DNA of 29,107 bases from Fonsecaea monophora (taxonomy: Eukaryota; Ascomycota; Eurotiomycetes; Chaetothyriales; Herpotrichiellaceae): positions 1 through 29,107 of the forward strand of contig NW_019174125.1 of assembly GCF_001642475.1 (NCBI RefSeq). Reading direction: 5' to 3'. The position numbers and the translations under genes are program-made. Positions 18,564 through 29,006 of this stretch are shown here, piece after piece; position 1 is the stretch's first letter, and the number at the start of each line of letters is the position of its first letter. Under the pieces are notes generated by a model, which worked only from the letters and a program-made list of their open reading frames with translations, did not search any database and was not told the DNA's origin.

Positions 18564-19230
18564 TGTGAATAGATGATTCAAGCATTAAACACACTCTATC
18601 AAGTGATCAGACCCAGCGTTATTCCAAGACAAGGTGGCATGGCAGATACAAGAAATCGGGATGAGGTGTGGAGTCGGCACCGTCGATGAAGCAGAGAAAA
18701 GATGATGGAAATGGTCTGGAAGCTCTTCGGTATTTGGCGGGTCGCGATTACATACACAACTAGGTGTCTTGGGTGCCACCCGGGTGCCGTGGGTGCCTAT
18801 AATGGTAGGGATGGTAGGGACCAGGATGAAAATAAGCGCAGAGGGCCGATGGTGAGGGCCGAGCAATGACTCCCCTCCACACTCCGCTTCGGAGAATTTT
18901 CAAGGGGCGTCCCTTTTTTCTACTTGGTACAGAAGTGCTCAGAATATGGACAATTGTGTTCCTGCGGCTGTGTGTCATGTATCGCCGTGACTGACTCCTC
19001 CATCAGCGACACGGATCCGCCATTGAATTAGGGCGCATTGGCCGTGTCTACGTGAAGGATGAACTATTACGCAGTCTCCAGGTCATTTCCTGAGGTCTGA
19101 GCACCGACTTCCCCTTGTATGTCATCGGAGACTACGAAAGCGAGCCTCCCATAGGGACAAGCGCAGAACAGCAGGGACAGTAAGGACAACAGGTACAACA
19201 GTCCACTTCTCTGCGCAATACACAATCACC
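18564..19230. promoter_or_regulatory. Divergent promoter region, SYP1 / protein kinase
   Basis: 667 bp between oppositely directed ATGs. It contains three direct GGGTGCC units (18771-18797) followed by two GGTAGGGA-like units. No gene seen; open frames here are short and unlike protein. Confidence 0.6.
18771..18797. repeat. Three direct GGGTGCC units
   Basis: GGGTGCC recurs three times with spacers of 4 and 2 bp in the divergent promoter. It could be a cluster of factor sites or simple slippage; nothing decides between them. Confidence 0.6.
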
Positions 19231-20498
19231 ATGCCGGTGGACGTCAGCTTTACCGAAAGACTAGGCAACATTGTGTCTTTGTAAGAATAGCAGACACTTC
19301 GCGTCGCCCCATCTAATCTAGAACCAGGACGAATACTTTCATTTCAGCCGGCGACGATGGTGATGCGGCTCGCAACAAGGCCAGAGATGTCGAGGGCGAA
19401 ATTCTGCAGTCGGCTTCTTCTCCAGTATTCGCCGCTCCAAAGAACTCCGTAGTTTGCCACTGACAGGACCAGGAAGAATACCAGAGACGGCTACAAGAAG
19501 CCCTACAAGCCTTCCACACCCAAGATGTATCGCTCTCGGTCGAGTCCGATCCTCTAACAGAGCCCGAAATACTGAACCATGAAGGTCCTAGCTTTGGGGC
19601 TTACGAGTTCGCAACTTACCATTCAGACGGGCAGATGTCGACCATTTTCAAGGCACAGGCAAAGTATGACAAAGGCCCTGATCGAATAGTGGCCCTGAAA
19701 GTTACTTGTCCGGCCATGATGGCGCCGCCGCATAACTCGGAGCGGGAAGCTCGACTGCTCGTCAAGGCGCGGCATGAGCATGTAGTGCCTCTCCTAGACA
19801 CCATTCACGAATCAGGGGGGAAATTCATCCTCGTGTTCCCCTTTCTCAGGCAAGATCTGGAAAATCTGCTCCGATCAGGCAGGTTGGACATGAACCAAGC
19901 AAGCATGGTATTTGATGGACTCTTCCAAGCCTTGGAACACATTCACGCACTGGGCATAATCCATAGAGATGTCAAGCCGTCCAACATCCTGCTAAAGTCG
20001 ATGACTGGACCAGTCTACCTGATAGACTTCGGCATTGCATGGTCTCCCGAGGACAAGGACTCGGAGCCGGCAGAGTCCAAGATAACCGATGTTGGTACAA
20101 CCTGCTATCGCCCTCCGGAGATCCTTTTTGGTGATCATTCATACGACACGTCGTTGGACATATGGGCAGCAGGATGCGTTGTCGCAGAAATCGTCAAAGA
20201 GGGCCACTTTCCAGTGTTCGACGCTGGTCCGTTGGGAAGCGAGCTCAGTCTGATCAGATCCATATTTACGACGCTTGGGACACCGGATGCTGACAGTTGG
20301 CCCTCTGCGAAAGCATGTCGTGACTGGGGCAAGATGAGATTTCAGAAGTACCCAGCGAAACCTTGGAGCGACATTCTGCCCGGTGCTCCCATGTCTGCCA
20401 TTGACTTTGTGTCCAGAACAGTGTGCTACGAAAAGACAAGGAGGTTGACCGCAAAGGAAGCTCTTCAGCATGATCTGAAGTCTGTCATTGGGAGATGA
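19231..20498 (+). CDS. CDK-activating-kinase-like Ser/Thr protein kinase (Csk1-like)
   Basis: Three exons, 19231-19280, 19328-19424 and 19467-20498, give 392 aa. Kinase landmarks: V-A-L-K lysine at about 127, H-R-D-V-K-P-S-N with catalytic Asp about 217, D-F-G Asp about 236, then T-T-C-Y-R-P-P-E in place of A-P-E, and D-I-W-A-A-G-C-V-V-A-E. This set and the CMGC-like C-lobe recall fungal Csk1/Cak1 monomeric CDK-activating kinases, which phosphorylate CDK T-loops. The glycine loop is degenerate: G-P-S-F-G-A-Y-E-F-A-T, without clear GxGxxG. The N-terminal 100 residues are an uncertain extension built from two short exons; the first intron is 47 nt with a TCTAAT branch, the second 42 nt ending CTGACAG after a stop codon, and alternative AGs 6-7 nt away cannot be excluded. 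Kinase call sure; subfamily moderate. Confidence 0.82.
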
Positions 20499-21932
20499 TG
20501 ATGCCATCGTAACAGATGCCAAGTGAGAACAGTTGCTGCCAGATCTGGAAAGGGAAGACGACCTCTGGGGGTACTTACCCACAAGCTATTCCTGTCGTCA
20601 GAAGTAGGCGCTTAAGAGTGCATTTTACCCGATGTGTGGCGCCAATAGCAAACTGCCAAATCGCAAACCAATACGAAGCCTACTCGCAGACATCGACAAG
20701 CTGACAGAGGCCGATTCAATGACAAAAGTGAGAAGGATCTTGTTCGGCGAGTGGGACGAGAGCGGAGCAGTCGACGAGTCCTCGGGACATGTGGACAAAC
20801 GGACAATCTCATGATCGACGAGGGTGTTGATGGAAACATTGGATGATGATCGAGTGGATGAAGCGTCTATTATTTGGACGGGCCCTGGTCGGCAAATCTC
20901 GCGTGCTGAAGCTTCCTTGATATTTGCATGGTGCTTGTGTACCTGCTTTGTACATACCCGACATCCACCTCGCATCCGAGCACTCCGTACCGATGAAGTC
21001 TCCCGTGTAGCCACATTTTGTGTACGAGTCCAACAAGCAGACCTCAGTCGTTGAAACTGCCAAATTAATAGACATTGTTCTGAAAGCACATGCAGCAACC
21101 CACACAGTTGTCCGATCCCGAACTGACTCCCTCCTGTACGACTTTGGTCGACTAAGTTTGGGTGAAAAAAGGAGCAATCTCGCTCATCTCCCGCTAGAGC
21201 TGCAGGTACAGGGTCCCCTAAACTGTTTTGGGGTCCCGGGGAGGAGGGAGGCGTTGGGGTGGCTTGGGCTAATGAGGCCTAAATTCAGGCACACCAATCA
21301 TGTGCCACAGGGGCCCCTGCTCGGCTTGGTTTAATCATTTCCTCTCCATCCCTCTTCCATGCCACGCCCAGACAGTGGCAGAAGTGGCAGACACAACTGC
21401 GCCCTCGTCTGAAACACCTTCAGTCAAACCACTTTCCCTGGTGTCCTTCTTATCTCACACCCCAGCTTCACTGCCACTTTTGCGCTCCCTTCAGCGTCCA
21501 CGCTCTCTAGCTTCGATTCTCTGTCGCTCCTTCTTCTACCTCGCGCATCTTCTGCTCGAAGCTCGTCGACGCCGCCGAGTCCATTGTTGACATTCTTTCG
21601 ATTCTTCCTCTCACCCCCTTCATTCATCCTGTTATTCACTGCGTGTGAATTGTCGCCCCTCTTTTATCGACAATTCATCACCGGCCACTCCTTTATCCTC
21701 CCACCCTCACTAAGTCACTCCCTCTTCAAACAATTCCAGCAGCGCTGTGACATCCTCCTTTGTACATTGTCGTCCTCGAAACACACGGCCGCAGCCACCA
21801 CCGCAGGCCTGTCCAATCCCCTTCGATTTACCACGCGACGATCAGGAAATCCATCCCGCAACCAGCTTCGCATCAGGGTTGTGAGCCATAATCTTACCAG
21901 GCCGAGTGCTGCGTACAGTCGACTGTTCAAGC
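20499..21932. other. Long intergenic region, no gene recognised
   Basis: 1434 bp, the largest gap in the window. The left half (20499-21200) is of mixed composition with short open frames on both strands that resemble no family. At 21211-21237 is an imperfect inverted repeat. From about 21330 to 21930 the plus strand is strongly C/T-rich, as expected for the promoter and long leader of the SH3 gene. No tRNA- or rRNA-like structure is seen; a non-coding RNA cannot be excluded. Confidence 0.6.
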
Positions 21933-23907
21933 ATGAAGATGAATTTTCACGACAAGGTGGTGGAGCTGGCCAGGCGTCAAGATTCCATCACTGATGGAGG
22001 CACTGTTTATTCCGTCGTTTATGTCACGGCACAGCCAACCTTTACCGGTGTCATTGGAGGCTATACCACTCTCACCGACGACTCTGCTGCAGAGACGGCT
22101 ACCCAAGCTTCCAGTCCGAGCGCTGCCGCAACGAATTCTGCTCCCTCATCTGCTCCCACCGCCGGGTCGTCGAGTGTCTCAAGTGGGAGTCTTGCGCCGA
22201 CCACTGCTACTCCCTTGGTTGCACCAACAACAAGAAACAACGGCTCTCCATCTGGCTTGTCGTCTGTGACGAACACAGACAGCGGCGCAGTTGCTGCGGT
22301 TACTGGAACCCCCGAGTCTTCGTCCACCTCCAGTTCCGGCCTGTCGACTGGTGCGAAAGCGGGTATCGCCATCGCGGTCATCGCCATCGTTGGTCTCATC
22401 GCTGTCTTTTTGCTGTGGCTGCTTGGGAAGAAGAGGCGTGAGCGCGAAGCGCAAGCTGCTGCAGACAATGAGAAACCCAATCCTAGTGCTGGAATCAGCA
22501 GCACTGAGATGGCACTCAGGAGTCCGCCCATCAGCTCAACTGCTCCACGAATAAGCCTCAGACCTGTTTCTCGAATGTTGCCCGAGTTCATGGGATCGTC
22601 TTCTAAGAGCAGACTCAGCGCTGGCAATTTACTCAACACCATCGGAGAATCTGGTTCTGCCCCAGCTACCGGCCCTGCTCGCAATCTGAGTCCCTCACCT
22701 CAACCTCGCGGTCCAAGCCCAACCCGCCTCCGAGGTCCAAGTCCAACTCGCCCTTCACAGGATGACCACCCGAACAACCCTTTTGCTGATCCACAGAATC
22801 CTTTTGCAGACCCTGAGAAATCCATGGAAGCCCCTGGCCCGGTCACTAATGCAACATCCGCCGCGAAATCAGCTCCTGTCGTTCCCATCATTGCCGTCAC
22901 TGGCGCTGCTGCTGCTGCCGCTCCGATCAACGAGACCAAGGCAGCCCCGATCCCTCGTGAAGGATCAGAGACCATTCCTGCTCCGAAGCCGATCACAGCT
23001 CCTATGACGTCTCCTGCATCGGCACCAATCCCGACACCGGCCCCAACTGCGGAACCTGTTTCCGTTCCGGTCCCTGTATCTGCTTCGACCACTGCTCCCG
23101 CTCCTGCTCCTATCCCTGTCCCTGTTGCCGTATCCACGCCGAAGCAGCCTGCTTCTCCAGCCTCTTTGGCGCCCGCATCTCCAGCTCCATCCTCCGCGGC
23201 CGGTTCTGCATCCGAATCGTCTCAAGGCAATGTTTACCGAGTTCTTATGGATTTCGCGCCTTCCATGGACGACGAACTTGAGTTGAAGAACGGCCAGCTG
23301 GTTCGTTTACTGCATGAGTATGACGATGGATGGGTAAGTGACAATACTCGTATGGTATCTGATGGCTCAACTAATGTACTCCCAGGCGCTTTGCATTCGA
23401 CTTGATCGATCTCAACAAGGTGTGGTTCCTCGAACATGCCTCGCCGCCAAGCCGTCCAAGCCCAAGCCATCCCATCTGAACCAATATGCCCGACCACCAC
23501 CACCTGGAGGACCGATGTCCCGCCCTATGTCTCCCGCTGGTGGCCCCAGAACTCCGATGGGTCCTCAACGCCCGATGAGTCCTGCCGGGAGACCAATGAG
23601 TCCAGCAGGAAGATCAATGAGCCCAATGGGAAGGCCCATGAGCCCGAGCGGAAGAATGAGTCCGGCCGGAATGCGGCGACCGATGAGCCCAGGCTTCAAT
23701 CAGGGACCGAGATCGATGTCTCCGGGCCCTAGGATGGGACCGCCGGGTCGCAGCATGTCTCCTGGGCCATACGGTGTTCGGGGTGGCCCGCCACCAATGG
23801 CTGCAGCAAATCGACCAAGGAGCAACTCTGCCAGCAACGTCAGAGACAAGCGCAACTCTCCCGCTGGTCCGTCAAAGCTGCGACCCGGCTCGGACCTTGC
23901 TTTTTAG
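21933..23907 (+). CDS. Single-pass membrane protein with cytoplasmic SH3 domain
   Basis: Two exons, 21933-23333 and 23386-23907, give 640 aa. A Ser/Thr/Ala-rich, mucin-like segment (about 20-140) precedes one membrane span (about 143-164, A-G-I-A-I-A-V-I-A-I-V-G) and the stop-transfer K-K-R-R-E-R-E, so the N-terminus should be outside. There is no classical signal peptide. The cytoplasmic part has proline-rich stretches, N-N-P-F-A-D-P-Q-N-P-F-A-D-P (two NPF motifs), an Ala/Pro low-complexity region, then an SH3 domain: V-L-M-D-F-A-P-S-M-D-D-E-L-E-L, D-D-G-W joined across the 52-nt intron to A-L-C-I-R-L, and G-V-V-P-R-T-C-L. The tail has nine M-S-P repeats. The architecture recalls yeast Fus1-like and other fungal SH3 membrane proteins linked to polarity or cell-wall sensing. 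Start: the first ATG in frame; a second two codons later is equally possible. Confidence 0.88.
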
Positions 23908-24580
23908 ATTATCAATCTTTCGTATCTTCCATCATGTCCACGGTACCTTCCATGAGATGAATGTTTGCAAATCGGGTCCCATCGCGGCCCTTGGAACATG
24001 CACTTTACGATGAAGTACAGTATCGTCGTCAGCTGAGGACATTGTGCCCGGACTTGATCATTTTATGCTTTTACTTTTCCAAGCTGGTGCGTTTGTTCAT
24101 TTCTGGAACAAATTGTCGAAGACTTCCCACTAGCAGAGAGGTCCGACTGCTGTTTAGCGGATAGTGGTTTGCGAGGCTGGAGAACAGGCGTCCAGGCGAA
24201 CAAGACAAGATATGTCTTATGCCAGGATAGATAGATAATACCCACATGAATGAACATTGCTTACGTCTGAGTTTGTATTATAATGCTGAGAATGAATCCG
24301 CTCTGTAGCAATTGACGGCTTTGCTGCCGGACCTTACTTCTCGTCTACCTCGTATATATAGCTGTTAGTCATCTTACATAGGAGGCACATAGCACCCAAT
24401 AGTATGCACAGGCAGCGAAAGGGGAATGAAGAGTAGGATGCGGAATGTCCGATATTTATCCGATACTTACCCAGATTACCTATATTTTTGTGAACATGCG
24501 CGACTTGACACTCATCTTCAAGCACTGAATAACATCTTTCATCAGCGCGTCAACAAATTGATCATCAAGGTTAAACTGTA
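23908..24580. other. Intergenic spacer, no gene seen
   Basis: 673 bp between two plus-strand genes: 3' UTR of the SH3 gene and promoter of the next gene. It is A/T-richer than its flanks, with TATATA-like stretches near 24353-24360. No gene recognised. Confidence 0.7.
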
Positions 24581-25680
24581 ATGATGGGATCCTTGAAAAC
24601 CCAGGAGTCGCAAGACTTGCGCCACGACAGCCCTCCTGTCGCAGCACGTCAATATAGTCACGTCGCAAGAGGGGTGATGGATCATTCAGTCTGTGCACAG
24701 CCAGAAGAGACCTACAAGCCCGAGCTGCAGGAAATCTTGCTCTGGCTCCGAACGCAACAATGCCGCTTGGACGTGGCCGACGGAATCGAGTTCTTCCTAC
24801 CTTCAGAGCAGTACCGACAATTCCAAGAGTTGATGCAAAATGACGAGTTTGTTCAAGCGAAGGTGAAGTACGTTTGGACCCGCAAGGCAGTGACCTGTCC
24901 TGACCCTGACCCATGACTAACTTATTGACCCAGATACGACTATTCCAGCGACAACGAAACACTGACGTTCAGAATGGCTGGCCATCGACACGAAGCCCTT
25001 GCTGATCATCTCAAGCTGCGTCTGGGATCTTTCATCAATAAGACAATGGAACACCCGGAACCAGCCATTGCCGCACTCGCTTCATCTCTCATGCAAACCG
25101 GTTCCGCCCAAGTCAAGTATCCGTCCAGGAATGGTAAGGGCGGGATTGAGCGACGTCCAGACCTGACTGTCATAAACCAAAACACCATTCGATACCCAGT
25201 CATGATTGGCGAAGTCGCAGTCTCGCAGACCACACAAGCTGTGGATAACCTCGCACGAGAGTATGTCGAGTCAACTGATGGTCAGATTCGAACTGTCATT
25301 GGCCTCGACGTCGATGATCGGGTGGGAGCGAGGGTGCGCATCTCGGTGTGGAGGGCCAAATTTGGTGAAAACGGGAAGTTCGAGGGCGTCGCCTGCGACG
25401 ATAGCGTGGTGAGATGATAGGATCCCACCTGCCATATGCTATTACTGACTGTGTCAATTAGGAAGTTCGAAGCATTGACGGCATCAAGAACCCTCACGAT
25501 CGCATCGGACTATCTCTCTTCCTCGAAGACTTTGCTCTTGGTGACGAATTGACCAACAATACAATTCCTGGATCCGTGACCGTGACATTGCAGACCGATG
25601 ACCTGTATGCGATGGTGGAGAAAGCCGAGGCAGTGGAGAAAGCTATGAAGGCCTTATGGGCACAGCGAAAGGGTGAATAG
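24581..25680 (+). CDS. Fungal PD-(D/E)XK-like protein of unknown function
   Basis: Three exons, 24581-24867, 24934-25408 and 25462-25680, give 326 aa. The central part resembles, from memory, a widespread fungal group of uncharacterised proteins with a restriction-endonuclease-like fold: R-R-P-D-L-T-V (Asp about 172), then Y-P-V-M-I-G-E-V-A-V-S-Q (Glu about 189), L-A-R-E-Y-V-E-S, I-R-T-V-I-G-L-D-V, V-R-I-S-V-W-R-A, and G-L-S-L-F-L-E-D-F-A. In such relatives the second motif is usually E-V-S-Y-S-Q-K; here the residues after Gln are T-T, so the catalytic lysine is not evident. Introns are consensus: GTACGT with a TGACTAAC branch and CCCAG; GTGAGA with TTAG. The first joins V-K to Y-D-Y-S-S in frame. 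The last 30 residues form a probable helix. No partner or nuclease role can be shown from sequence. Confidence 0.65.
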
Positions 25681-26530
25681 CAGCTTTTGCTCCTGCTGTG
25701 AGAGCGCAGCCACGGAGAACGATTTCATGACTGAGTATGAATTGATACCCCCAAGTGTACACGATGAGCATGGCATGGACATGGATGTGGGCATGGAGTG
25801 CATGAAGGAGCGGCGTCAACGGCTTTGTCTGTTTCATACCTAGCTAGAGAGAGCGATGCTCGGCCCGTCCATGTCTTGACCGTCAGGCGGAGCCTCAACC
25901 TCTGTCGATGGGCCAGCGAGCCGTCGATACTGGTCCAAAGGGCGGCAAGGATAGATAGGGAGAGGCCTCTGTCAGCTCTTTTTGAAATAGTAATTTTATT
26001 GAACACAACCCTTGACTTGCCACCATTTTTTCGCCGCGAGGCTCTCTCGATACAGATAGATGGCTTTGTCCTCCTGAGAAGGTGTGTGGGTGTGAGAATA
26101 CTCGCCTCACTCGAGAAGCACTCATCGGGACATTTTTAGACATGACTGTTCCGAGTACATAATTTATATACCTCTGTAGGTGGGTATCTATCTCGCTCTG
26201 TTCCCGATCGGAGTAGCGCGAGATGGGGGCTGATATCAAGCGGACTTCTGAGCTCTCGAAGATCTTCGACTCCACCAGCTACGACGTACGGACAGAGACA
26301 CAATATTCTCCCTCTTGTCATTTCTATATGGAGAGATGTACGTAGATTGATATCGAGAATCATAATCCCTTGCGTTAACCTGACCCCAACCGATTCGCCT
26401 CGTCTTCTTTGTGTCATCCTGCGCTTTTTTCTTGTCCCTTCTCTTTCTCTGGTGTCTAGCATCTTTCTCTCTCTCTCTCTTTTTCACGTCACCCTCGCCC
26501 TTTTTCCAACTCCCAACCGACCGACCAATA
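25681..26530. other. Intergenic spacer: 3' UTR of the PD-(D/E)XK-like gene and FCY1 promoter
   Basis: 850 bp with no gene recognised. A TA-rich stretch (26158-26170) and, just before the FCY1 ATG, C/T-rich runs including (TC)n at about 26466-26480 are the only marked features. Confidence 0.7.
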
Positions 26531-27549
26531 ATGTCAGAAACAGACGTCGGCTTCCTCGCCGCCGTGGAAGAGGCTCGACAGGGCTTTGCGGAGGGAGGCG
26601 TGCCGATAGGTATGGGAGCATCCAATCCCCGAACCCCTTCCCCCTCCTTGAATTTTAATGGGAGAAGACGTTTGAGGAGGGACGAGGATGAGGAGGCGAA
26701 TGCCATGTGATGAGAGAGAGTAAGAAGGTCAGAATTAAACGTCGAATTTTGTTCGAGGACAAAACAGGAGCCTGCCTCGTCTCAAAGGACGGGAAGATTC
26801 TCGGTCGTGGTCATAACATGCGCGTTCAGAAGGGGAGTGCCACGTTACATGTAAGTACATAAAATCCTACACAGCTACCTACCTCCCTGCACCCCTTGCT
26901 ACAGCACATTCCTGGGTACCCACGCAAGATACACAACCTCGCACCTTTGTCTACCACTACTCACGTCCTCGACCTCTACTGCGAGGCGAGAGTGACCTAT
27001 GCGTATTACCTACCCACCTACCCACCCAATTGCCCTATCCTCCGCTCCCACTCCCCTTTCCAGCCTACATACACGTATGGAATCTCAAACCAACACCCCC
27101 CGACCCGCAGGGCGAAATCTCTGCGCTCGAAAACTCGGGTCGTCTGCCCGCCTCGGCCTATGCCGGCTCGACAATGTACACGACCCTGTCGCCCTGCGAC
27201 ATGTGCACGGGAGCCTGCATCCTCTACAAGGTCGCGCGGGTCGTCGTGGGCGAGAACAAGACCTTCGTCGGCGGCGAGGACTACCTCAAGGCGCGGGGCG
27301 TCGAGGTCGTCGTGCTCGAGAACCGCGAGTGCATGGAGCTGATGAGGAGGTTTATCGAGGGGAAGCCGAATGTCTGGTACGGTCATGTTTCCGATCATCT
27401 CTTTTCTTTCTGTCTGGGAGGGGCGTGGGGGTTTTTCTTCGTCAATAAGACCTTCTTTTCGTCTAATACTCTTCCTTCTGGGGGTGTTTCTTTTCGTATC
27501 TTATTGCTGATTACCCCATTCTAGGAACGAGGATATCGGAGAGCAATAA
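26531..27549 (+). CDS. FCY1: Cytosine deaminase
   Basis: Four exons, 26531-26609, 26768-26850, 27111-27376 and 27525-27549, give 150 aa (yeast Fcy1 is 158). The enzyme converts cytosine to uracil in pyrimidine salvage in the cytosol, and also activates the drug 5-fluorocytosine. Zinc and catalytic residues are present with family spacing: H54 and E56 in L-H-G-E-I-S, and C83 and C86 in S-P-C-D-M-C-T-G. The flanking G-R-G-H-N-M-R-V-Q-K-G-S-A-T-L-H and E-Y/D-Y-L-K-A-R-G-V-E-V-V-V segments match fungal Fcy1, as does the end W-N-E-D-I-G-E, produced by the last splice. The intron inside the active-site motif (between His54 and Gly55) is 260 nt, the longest in the window. The 148-nt last intron is open in frame until its final TAG. 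The gene converges on HEM12 with 85 bp between stops. Confidence 0.95.
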
Positions 27550-27634
27550 TTACACAGCAATAAAATCCTATATGCATGCAGACACTCATCTCAAGTCGGC
27601 ATCTGTACTGCCTCTTCCCCCTCTTTGCGGCTCT

Positions 27635-29006
27635 TTATGCAGTACACCGGTGGATCTCTTCAAAGAAGAACTTGAGATCGTCGGGATTGACGCCCGGAGT
27701 CACGCCGTGTCCCAGGTTGGCAATCCATCGTTCCTTTCCTCCTCCGAAACCCTTGACCATGTTCTCCACCACTTTCGTGATGGCTTCACGGCCTCCGTAG
27801 AGCACGCCCGGGTCCGCGTTTCCCTGTAATGTCACCCTCCCTCTCGCAATCTTCGCTGCCTCCTTGGGGTCATGCAACCAATCCAGACCCACAACATCAT
27901 AGCCCAAGTCGCACAGGTCGTCGAGAGCGTACCATGCGCCCTTTGCAAAGACCACCATGGGGACCACATCTTCGCCCATCTCCTGTAACCGCTTGGGTAG
28001 CTGCTCTGCAATATAGCGTAGCGACGGTAGAGCGATCTCCTTAAATGACACTGGCGAGAGTTCCCCCGCCCAGGAGTCGAAAACTTGCACAATCTGTGCT
28101 CCTGCGGCCACCTGTAACGCGAGATACTCGACACAGATGGCAGCCATCTTTCGCAGGAGAACCTTGCTCTCTTCGGGATACTTGTAGACCCACGTCTTTG
28201 CTTCCTTGAACATTTTCGTGCCGCCTCCTTCCACCATGTAGCATAGCAGCGTCCAGGGCGCGCCGCAGAACCCAAACAAGGGCACCCGTCCGGCCAACTT
28301 CTCCCGTGTCAATGTGATGGCCTTGTACACGTAGTCCAACTCCTTCTTGACGTCCACCTCCCTCTTCACAATCTCCTGGTACTGTGCGTCCGAGGGGCTG
28401 CGGAGCGGGTTGGGGAACCGGGGCCCGACGCCGTCGACCATCAGCACCTCCATGCCCATGGCCTGTGGGATGACGAGGATGTCGGAGAAGATGATGGCCC
28501 CGTCGATGAGGCCGTCGTACCGGTCGATCGGTTGGAGAGTCAGGGTCGAGGCGATCTCAGGGGACCGGCAGCATTCGAAGAAGTCGCGTTTGCCCTTGGC
28601 CTGGTGGTACTCGGGAAGATAGCGGCCAGCTGTTTTTGGTTTTTGAAACCGCGGTGCGCGGGGGAAATGTTAGCAGCGAGATGAGGGAGTAAGGGAAAAG
28701 GGAACAGGGGAAAGATGATTTGATTTAGAGAGCGACACTTCAATGCCACCAGGGGAGGGAGGAATAGTAGCAGCAACAACAACAACAGCGGTAGTGTGGT
28801 CGTACCTTGTCGCATCACCCATATCGGTGGCCTGTCAACTTTTTCGCCTGCACATCTATTTTAGTCGGTGGGCGATTTGCATAACCTTTTCAGGTGCTTT
28901 GCTTTGCAGACGTTTTCGAACGCCCTTGTGTGATTCGGTATACAAACGCACCTCGTGCGGCCCGCAGGAGTCGGTCATTCTTCAGAGGCGGCCAAGTCTT
29001 CCCCAT
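27635..29006 (-). CDS. HEM12: Uroporphyrinogen decarboxylase
   Basis: Three exons, 29006-28952, 28847-28806 and 28629-27635, give 363 aa (yeast Hem12 is 362). It removes four carboxyl groups from uroporphyrinogen III to form coproporphyrinogen III in cytosolic haem synthesis. Seen: start M-G-K-T-W-P-P-L-K-N-D-R-L-L-R-A-A-R; G-E-K-V-D-R-P-P-I-W-V-M-R-Q-A-G-R-Y-L-P-E-Y (the first family signature, with the substrate-binding arginines near 31 and 35), spanning both introns; I-I-F-S-D-I-L-V-I-P-Q-A-M-G-M with the key Asp at about 82; G-F-C-G-A-P-W-T-L (second signature); Q-G-N-A-D-P-G-V-L-Y-G; and N-L-G-H-G-V with the conserved His. Introns are 104 and 176 nt, both phase 1, with donors GTGCGT and GTACGA. 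Only 101 bp of its promoter is in the window. Confidence 0.96.

Noticed and set aside
22061..23225. Several long minus-strand frames opposite the SH3 protein
   Set aside because: They mirror Ala/Pro/Ser low-complexity coding sequence; the forward frame has a membrane span, an SH3 domain and a consensus intron.
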